From Archivesica marissinica (Eukaryota; Mollusca; Bivalvia; Venerida; Vesicomyidae), in NCBI GenBank assembly GCA_014843695.1, contig CM026393.1:7102440-7166439 (forward strand): a stretch of DNA of 64,000 nt, given 5' to 3'. Below are positions 55,573 through 64,000 of this stretch, one piece after another. The number at the start of each line of letters is the position of its first letter. Position 1 is the first letter of the stretch. The translations under genes were made by a program, and so were the position numbers. The notes below the pieces were generated by a model that saw only the letters and a list, made by a program, of their open reading frames with translations, had not been told where the DNA came from and did no database searches.

Positions 55573-55589
55573 CATCACATGGGGCTTGT

Positions 55590-55672
55590 GTTTATTAACC
55601 TGAAGGACTGTTAATATTAATATTAGGGTCAGACTGGGGAACGAATATATTCAGCACAACGTGCTAACCACT
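55590..55672 (-). mobile_element. SINE family 3 fragment
   Basis: gactgttaatattaatatta, gggtcagactggggaacg and the head end gtgctaaccactgtacca align with 63505-63580 on the minus strand. Confidence 0.6.
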
Positions 55673-56158
55673 GTACCACTGTACCACTGTACCACTGTAC
55701 CACTGTACCACTGTACCACCGTACCACTGTACCACTGTACCACTGTACCACCGTACCACTGTACCACTGTAACACTGTACCACTGTACAACTGTACCACT
55801 GTACCACCGTACCAGTGTACCACCGTACCACTGTACCACATTACCACTGTACCAGTGTAACACTGTACCACCGTACCACCGTACCACTGTACCACTGTAC
55901 CACTGTACCACTTTACCACTGTACCACTGTAACACTGTACCACTGTACTACTGTACCACTGTACCACTGTACCACTGTAACACTGTACCACTGTAACACT
56001 GTACCACTGTACCACCGTACCACTGCAACACTGTAAAACTGTACCACTGTACCACAGTACCACTGTACCACTGTACCACCGTACCACTGTAACACTGTAC
56101 CACCGTAACACCGTACCACTGTACCACTGTACCACTGTACTACTGTAACACTGTACCA
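55665..56158. repeat. 8-bp repeat (accactgt)n
   Basis: About 60 units with ccg, aac and gcaac variants. It starts in the A-box region of the SINE fragment (gctaaccactgtacca), which it appears to have expanded from. 56159-56534 has no supported gene. Confidence 0.95.
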
Positions 56159-56534
56159 CTAACCCGAATTGTGTCACAACAATCACTAAAATACATGCAC
56201 ACAATCTATATCTGATGTCTAAATATATATTGAGTTGCGTAGCTGGACCATTATTGGTAAATATGCTACGCGAATGAGCGTCATAATCCCCGGGGGCTGT
56301 GGTGGATGACCTGAAACCCTCAACTGTATGTGCGTGTACTATGCAATATTCTAGGTCGTTCCAACCTATGAGTGTTTTCACACAGCATGAATGTTTGAGC
56401 TGTTCTGTGTATATGGAATAGTGTATGAACGTGAATTGTTCGATACTCTTTAAACTACGATATTTACTGCATCAAAGTTTGTTTAACTATCTTAGCATTC
56501 ACTGCTCCCTTAACGCGTTGTTTTGTCAGGTAAT

Positions 56535-58340
56535 GTTCATGACCCACTGTACATACCATACCCCCTGCTATCTAACACATCCTTATCAATGTTCAGGATC
56601 CACTGCCCATACCATACACCCTGCTATGTAACACATCCTTATCAATGTTCAGGATCCACTGTCTATACCATACCCCCCTGCTATCTAATACATCATTATC
56701 AATGTGCATGATCCATTGTCCATACCATACCCCCTGCTATCTACCACATTCTTATCAATGTTCATGATCCACTGTCTATACCATACCCCCCTGCTATCTA
56801 ACACCATTCTTATCAATGTTCATGACCCACTGTCCATACCATACCCCCTGCTATCTAACACATTCTTATCAATGTTCATGGCCCACTGTCCATACAATAC
56901 CCGCCTGCTATCTAACACACCCTTATCAATGTTCGTGATCCACTGTCCATACAATATCCCCTGCTATCTAACACATCCTTATCAATGTTCGTGATCCACT
57001 GTGCATACCATACCCCCCTGCTATCTAACACATCCTTATCAATGTTCAGGGGCCACTGCCCATACCATACCCCCTGCTATCTAACACATCCTTATCAATG
57101 TTCAGGGGCCACTGCCCATACCATACCCCCTGCTATCTAACACATCCTTATCAATGTTCATGACCCATTGTCCATACCATATCCCCTGCTATCTAACACA
57201 TCCTTATCAATGTTCATGACCCATTGTCCATACCATATCCCCTGCTATCTAACACATCCTTATCAATGTTCATGACCCATTGTCCATACCATATCCCCTG
57301 CTATCTAACACATCCTTATCAATGTTCATGATCCACTGCCCGTACCATACCCCCTGCTATCTAACACATCCTTATCAATGTTCAGGATCCACTGCCCATA
57401 CCATACCCCCCTGCTAGCTAACACATCCTTATCAATGTTCAGGATCCACTGCCCATATCATACCCCCCTGCTATCTAACACATCCTTATCAATGTTCAGG
57501 ACCACTGCATACCATACCCCTGCTATCTAACACATCTTATCATGTTCATGACCCACTGTCCATACCATACCCCCTGCTATCTAACACATCCTTATCAATG
57601 TTCATGATCCACTGTCCATACCATACCCCCTGCTATCTAACACATCCTTATCAATGTTCATGATCCACTGTCCATACCATACCCCCTGCTATCTAACACA
57701 TCCTTATCAATGTTCATGATCCACTGTCCATACCATACCCCCCTGCTATCTAACACATCCTTATCAATGTTCATGATCCACTGTCCATATCATACCCCCC
57801 TGCTATCTAACACATCCTTGTCAATGTTCAGGGGCCACTGTGCATACCATACCCCCCTGCTATCTAACACATCCTTATCAATGTTCAAGATGCACTGCTC
57901 ATACCATACCCCCCTGCTATCTAACACATCCTTATCAATGTTCAAGATGCACTGCCCATACCATACACCCTGCTATCTAACACATCCTTATCAATGTTCG
58001 TGATCCACTGTGCATACCATACCCCCCTGCTATCTAACACATCCTTATCAATGTTCATGATCCACTGTGCGTACCATACCCCCCTGCTATCTAACACATC
58101 CTTATCAATGTTCATGATCCACTGTGCGTACCATACCCCCCTGCTATCTAACACATCCTTATCAATGTTCATGATCCACTGTGCATACCATACCCCCTGC
58201 TATCTAACACATCCTTATCAATGTTCATGATCCACTGTGAGTACCATACCCCCCTGCTATCTAACACATCATTATCAATGTTCATGATCCACTGTGCATA
58301 CCATACCCCCCTGCTATCTAACACATCCTTATCAATGTTA
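56535..58340. repeat. 56/57-bp tandem repeat
   Basis: About 32 units containing ctatctaacacatccttatc and aatgttcatgatccactgt. The length of a C-run (ccccc to cccccc) gives 56 or 57 bp. One decayed unit lies near 57500. Confidence 0.97.
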
Positions 58341-59044
58341 GGGATTGTTGCCAAATTACCAGGAAGACCAAATATAATACGTTATTTCATGTAATTAAAG
58401 ATTATGGCATTCTCTCACGAGAATTTTCAATTGGCAATGCAAATTGAATAATATGCCAATACTAGTATGATTGCTGGGGGCTATGGAACTTGATAGGGAG
58501 TGTGTGTGAAACGGGCTTACTTAACAACTTGTGATGCTGGTACTTACCGATGTCACAGATGAAGCATGTGGATTTAATGAAGAAAATTGTAATTATGGAT
58601 ATGTATTCCTCTAATAAACGACACTTTACATCGTTACTGGTGGCTTGGTCAATACATCTGTAAAAGTGGGTATTATGTAAATAGTAATTCCACAAAGAAA
58701 ATCAGCTTATTTGGGAATAGATGGTGTCATAGACCCGAAGAGTAGACAACTAATTCTTCTATCTCGAATATATAATGAAGTTATGATAGCGGATCGCAGC
58801 TCGGTATCCTATGTCGACCAATTGTTAAATAATTAACAATTTCAATTTAGAACAACGATAGGTTATCAGGGAAAAGGGCTGAATCTATGCATGCAACAGA
58901 GACCAATTTCTGTGCTACCCCAAACCAATAATTATAGCAGATTCTATTAACGAGAAAATAAAAACCAAATTTACTACCTCATCTAAACTGGCGAATTCAG
59001 ATATGCTTATAAATTATTTTAAATCACAGTAGAGTATAAATGTG
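58341..59044. other. Intergenic, no gene supported
   Basis: No recognisable coding or element sequence. Confidence 0.6.
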
Positions 59045-59241
59045 CAGTCTACATCCGTTATGTCAAAGTCGGTTAAGTCGAATTATCCGGTTATCTCGCA
59101 GTCGGATCAAAGTCCCGTTTCAGACACAATCATTTTACATATAACTGGCTCCGTTTATATATAATTTCGTTAAGTCAAACTTCGGTTATGTCGAAGTATT
59201 GTGTTCGGTCCGACATAATTCGACATAACGGATGTAGACTG
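59045..59241. mobile_element. 197-bp MITE with about 20-bp terminal inverted repeats
   Basis: The ends cagtctacatccgttatgtc and gacataacggatgtagactg are perfect inverses. TA follows on the right and TG precedes on the left, compatible with a mutated TA duplication. Internal sub-repeats of the gttaagtcgaa type. Probably a pogo/Tigger-like non-autonomous element. Confidence 0.8.
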
Positions 59242-59799
59242 TACATACACAAGTTACCTTAAGTTATCAATGCGATTTGGATACTAGTGGTGACTTGGTA
59301 CGTACGTTGATAGGCCTGTTTCACACATTCATCTAATGGATGTTTTACCCATGGTGTAGATTTAAACATTCGGTACAGTCATATTTATATTTAATACGAT
59401 ATTGTTGACTATTCCGTAGTTGGTAACATCAAATCACATATGTAAAGAACAATTCCTAAATCGTAGAAACCAATGAAATTTCCGATGGCAGTTCAAATAT
59501 GCATATTGAATGTATTGTATTAATGAGCGAACGACACGCGTGGATGTATTGCAGATTACAATATGTGGAGATACAGGTGAACACATTCCATTTGATCATG
59601 GTAAGAGCTAGGTCAAGCTACACAGCATCTTCCCCTTTTGGAGAGTTTTCATCAATTGCGTACGGTTGTTGTCGCGCTTATCTGTCAGCACAAAACTAAG
59701 TACTATGACCAAATCGAATCAATATTGAAATCAAAACCCCGATTGCTGGCATCTACTCAACTCGTTCGTTTCTACGCACTATGTTACATCAATTCTCGC
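59242..59799. other. Intergenic, no gene supported
   Basis: Nothing recognised. Confidence 0.6.
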
Positions 59800-60047
59800 T
59801 GGCCGATTAGCCCAGTGGTTAGCGCGCTCGCTTCTCACCAATGTAACCCGGGGTTCGATCCTCGGACCGGGACGTATGTGAGATGGTATGGTGGTCACCA
59901 GATCGGACAGGCGGGTTTTCTCCGGGGTACTCCGGTTTCCTCCCACACTAATGGACCACATATACGCTTTCATTCGCGTCAACGAGAGTGATTAATATAA
60001 GTTGTTAGAACTTGCTTCGCAATCGTTGTAAAATAAATAAAGTTTAA
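59800..60047 (+). mobile_element. SINE family 1, full-length reference copy
   Basis: tRNA-like head: A box tagcccagtggttagcgcgc, B box gggttcgatcctcgg. Body tgtgagatggtatggtggtc, cgggttttctccggggtact, ctttcattcgcgtcaacgag. Tail gtgattaatataagttgtta, gcttcgcaatcgttgtaaaa, taaataaagtttaaat. Confidence 0.9.
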
Positions 60048-60310
60048 ATTGTTTTTAATCCTCGATTCAGCAACATGCGAGCTAGTTTAAATCAAGACTT
60101 ATTATCGACTTATTACTTATTAACTCTTTATTCTGTAAATGTGGCGCTATAAAATTCAACTGCCCTCTATGATTTGTTCCAATGTCCTGATTCCACAAAC
60201 CTCAGATTTTTAACACCAATAGCTGACAGTACTTTCTCTATACGTTTGTTTGTATTGTGACGGAGAGAAAAACAAGGTGATACTTGATGCATCTCAACAA
60301 CAGTGATATT

Positions 60311-60910
60311 TGATAACGACCAGTGCGTGTATTAGATAACGACCAGTGCGTGTATTTGATAACGACCAGTGCGTGTATTTGATAACGACCAGTGCGTGTA
60401 TTTGATAACGACCAGTGCGTGTATTTGATAACGACCAGTGCGTGTATTTGATAACGACCAGTGTGTGTATTTGATAACGACCAGTGTGTGTATTTGATAA
60501 CGACCAGTGTGTGTATTTGATAACGACCAGTGTGTGTATTTGATAACGACCAGTGTGTGTATTTGATAACGACCAGTGCGTGTATTTGATAACGACCAGT
60601 GCGTGTATTTGATAACGACCAGTGTGTGTATTTGATAACGACCAGTGTGTGTATTTGATAACGACCAGTGTGTGTATTTGATAACGACCAGTGTGTGTAT
60701 TTGATAACGACCAGTGTGTGTATTTGATAACGACCAGTGTGTGTATTTGATAACGACCAGTGTGTGTATTTGATAACGACCAGTGTGTGTATTTGATAAC
60801 GACCAGTGTGTGTATTTGATAACGACCAGTGTGTGTATTTGATAACGACCAGTGTGTGTATTTGATAACGACCAGTGTGTGTATTTGATAACGACCAGTG
60901 TGTGTATTTG
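60311..60910. repeat. 23-bp tandem repeat
   Basis: About 26 units of gataacgaccagtgtgtgta plus ttt. Left units have gcgtg and right units gtgtg, i.e. block-wise variants. Confidence 0.97.
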
Positions 60911-61390
60911 TATTCTAGCCTCGGCCACATTATTCACAGTTCTAGTAGATCTAGCACACCAAGCATAAACCTATTGACATTCTATTTGGGTTATCTAATT
61001 TACTCTGTGTACTATCAATGGTAAAAACGTAACGATTATAATTTAATTATCATAAGAAATAACAATTTACATAGCTTTGTTTTGTTTACAGTTATATAAA
61101 GTGTTTCTTATATACTTAGTTCATATTCACCAACTTATGTACAGGTGTATAGGTAAGGTGTTTTAATTAATAATTCTAACTTTCAATCTAATCCATCTAA
61201 ATACGTTATGTTATATTGAATGTTTATTATTGAAATAAAATATGTTTTTCTAAGCTACTCTTCAGATCGTCCATATAAATATCCAACCACAATTAATTAT
61301 TGTCATTAAAATTATTGCAATATATGGGTGTAACATTAGCGCCCCATCTGTCCCAGAAACCTGTACGACCATATACACAAAGCAGACATC
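60911..61390. other. Intergenic, no gene supported
   Basis: AT-rich. Nothing recognised. Confidence 0.6.
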
Positions 61391-62205
61391 TTAACACATG
61401 CTTGACACCGTAACACATGCTTGACACCATGACACATGCTTGACACCGTAACACATGCTTGACACCGTAACACATGCTTGACACCGTAACACATGCTTGA
61501 CACCGTAACACATGCTTGACACCGTAACACATGCTTGACACCGTAACACATGATTGACACCGTAACACATGCTTGACACTTTAACACATGCTTGACACCT
61601 TAACACATGCTTGACACCGTAACACATGCTTGACACCTTAACACATGATTGACACTTTAACACATGCTTGACACCGTAACACATGTTTGACACCTTAACA
61701 CATGCTTGACACCTAAACACATGAGTGACACCTTAACACATGATTGGCACCTTAACACATGATTGACACATTAACACATGCTTGACACCTTAACACATGC
61801 TTGACACCTAAACACATGAGTGACACCTTAACACATGATTGGCACCTTAACACATGATTGACACATTAACACATGCTTGACACCTTAACACATGCTTGAC
61901 ACCTAAACACATGAGTGACACCTTAACACATGATTGGCACCTTAACACATGATTGACACATTAACACATGCTTGACACCTTAACACATGCTTGACACCTA
62001 AACACATGAGTGACACCTTAACACATGATTGGCACCTTAACACATGATTGACACATTAACACATGCTTGACACCTTAACACATGCTTGACACCTAAACAC
62101 ATGAGTGACACCTTAACACATGATTGGCACCTTAACACATGATTGACACATTAACACATGCTTGACACCTTAACACATGCTTGACACCTAAACACATGCT
62201 TAGTA
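61391..62205. repeat. 19-bp tandem repeat with 95-bp higher-order unit
   Basis: About 43 units of gcttgacaccgtaacacat. From about 61700 a five-unit block is repeated every 95 bp, seen from atgagtgacacc at 61721, 61816, 61911, 62006 and 62101. Confidence 0.97.
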
Positions 62206-62280
62206 AAATAATAATAATTGGTGTGAGTTGCAAATAAGACCACCACCAACGAAAAAGGAAAATAGAAAATTGACAATAGC

Positions 62281-62900
62281 ATGCCCAAGATATTAATTCA
62301 ATCTTTGCCCCATATGTCCACAAATCCCTTGCACGCGATATTAATTAAATATTTGCCCCATATGTCCATAAATACCTTGCACGCGATATTAATTAAATAT
62401 TTGCCCCATATGTCCATAAATACCTTGCACGCGATATTAATTAAATATTTGCCCCATATGTCCACAAATCCCTTGCTCGCGATATTAATTCAATCTTTGC
62501 CCCATATGTCCACAAATCCCTTGCACGCGATATTGATTCAATCTTTGCCCCATATGTCCAGAAATCCCTTGCACGCGATATTAATTCAATCTTTGCCCCA
62601 TATGTCCAGAAATCCCTTGCACGCGATATTAATTCAATCTTTGCCCCATATGTCCACAAATCCCTTGCACGCGATATTAATTCAATCTTCGCCCCATATG
62701 TCCACAAATCCCTTGCACGCGATATTAATTCAATCTTTGCCCCATATGTCCATAAATCCCTTGCACGCGATATTAATTCAATCTTTGCCCCATATGTCCA
62801 CAAATCCCTTGCACGCGATATTGATTCAATCTTTGCCCCATATGTCCACAAATCCCTTGCACGCGATATTAATTAAATCTTTGCCCCATATGTCCACAAC
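62281..62900. repeat. 48-bp tandem repeat
   Basis: About 13 units containing gcgatattaattcaatcttt and gccccatatgtccacaaatc. 62901-63315 has no supported gene. Confidence 0.97.
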
Positions 62901-63315
62901 ACGCTTGCCATAAATGTTCCACATATGGTCCGAACAAGTTGGCTCACATTGGCCAAAGAAAATCCTCGTCTCATAACAAGCGGAACAGCGGAACAGAACA
63001 GTGGAACAGTGCCCCATATAGCCATACCCTACTACTAATTTAATGAACACTGAAGGAAAACCCGAGACCACAATGTGTTTTAGTTCATATTATACCTCAT
63101 GTGACTACTCAATGCCCATACGCCAACAGTCAATAGTATTTACTATTCATCTCCGATGTAATATTGAGCTTCCAGTCTGAATCAGTCAAACGTTCATTAA
63201 GATATTGAATCAAGCACCTCTCTTAGTGAATAGACTTCCATGCATACACTAGAGCCTCTAGATACTTACATACGTACAGTGTTGCTGTAACCAGTGTTCT
63301 TTTCATTTACGTTTA

Positions 63316-63597
63316 TTTATTTAACGTCGCTACCGGTTGCCCATATGAGCGACGCCTCCTGAAGAGATTAGTCATTCGTTAGATGCTTGGATGATAGTGC
63401 AATGGTATAGACAGAGACCCATTCCAGCTTCTCAGCTGGTTCTATTACGTACACGGTGTAAAACACCGACACGAGACCTCGGTTTAATGTCTCATCTGAA
63501 AGACTGTTAATTCTATTAGGGTCAGACGGGGGATGGAACCTGCGATCCCTGGATTACCAGTCCAGCGTGTTACCACTGGACTACAGATCCGTCTGTA
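63316..63597 (-). mobile_element. SINE family 3, full copy
   Basis: Minus strand: ggatctgtagtccagtggta head, B box gcaggttccatccccc, then body through gaggcgtcgctcatatgggc and accggtagcgacgttaaata. The final 400 bp of the window hold only a short inverted repeat (atatcaccccg at about 63668 and cggggtgatat at about 63719). Confidence 0.85.
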
Positions 63598-64000
63598 GTG
63601 TTGTTACATTAGCTGGGTTCCGTCTTATAAGATCAATATTGCATTCCTGAGTGGACAATATTAAAAATATCACCCCGAGATTAGGAATATTAACCGAGGC
63701 TTCAGCATTAGTGTTCACGGGGTGATATGTTTCATATTGCAAATGTTATATAATAAATTATAGCAAATTACAAACCGAAGCAATTAAATATTTCTGAAAT
63801 TGACTACGACATACTCTACTATTACAATGTATAAAACATGTTTACACTGAAGTTATTTGCTCATAATAATGAAGGAATTCCAATACACTGTCATTAGAAC
63901 ATGTTATTAAATCACAATGTGAATCGGTTTTAATAAATAACACTGCTACTTTCGTTTCGGCGCCAAATGTCCAGCCCAAATTGACATGACGTCACTGAAG

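Overview
The window looks like repeat-dominated nuclear DNA from an invertebrate animal. Several tRNA-headed SINE families, a 5'-truncated LINE, a broken Tc1/mariner copy, foldback elements and about twenty minisatellite arrays fit a bivalve or other lophotrochozoan best. That assignment is an inference, and I cannot name the species. I found no convincing host gene exon. A run of exactly 1000 N (32585-33584) shows this is an assembled scaffold.

The outstanding object is an 8,829-bp virus-like element at 793-9621. It sits inside a 41-bp satellite and is flanked by a 5-6 bp target duplication (cgggt or tcgggt). It is bounded by 285-bp terminal inverted repeats that differ at one position. Both repeats end inside a start codon, so the same promoter and first codons drive a small Cys/His protein at each end. 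Between them lie a diverged family-B-type DNA polymerase, an SF1 helicase with a C-terminal HNH domain, a two-part probable capsid-like protein, a small tail-anchored ORF, a large coiled-coil and membrane protein, and a second membrane protein. The layout is that of a self-synthesising, protein-primed linear DNA element or integrated virus, like a Polinton/Maverick. However, no retroviral-type integrase, packaging ATPase or cysteine protease is recognisable. Several genes are interrupted: one in-frame TAA lies between polymerase and helicase, one +1 break splits the capsid-like gene, and a second +1 break or unstarted ORF precedes the tail anchor. The near-identical TIRs argue against great age, so recoding, very recent decay or assembly error must be told apart.

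From 9.6 to 24 kb there are a 38-bp array, a dense SINE cluster (five families), a 988-bp foldback element with an 8-bp target duplication inside a 22-bp array, a 50-bp array apparently seeded in a SINE, a perfect 78-bp-arm hairpin, a LINE 3' fragment and a second 22-bp array. From 24.3 to 41 kb there is a 61-bp array and then a giant satellite block. In that block, 29-bp units and reverse-complement 36-bp units face each other across a unique core of about 160 bp, and the whole module occurs twice.

From 41 to 64 kb there are further arrays (44, 49, 49/52, 72, 35, 21, 19, 28, 8, 56, 23, 19 and 48 bp), two with higher-order structure. A broken Tc1/mariner with intact TIRs, a MITE and more SINE copies lie between them. 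The very long open frames over the satellites exist only because the repeat units lack stop codons; I do not call them genes.
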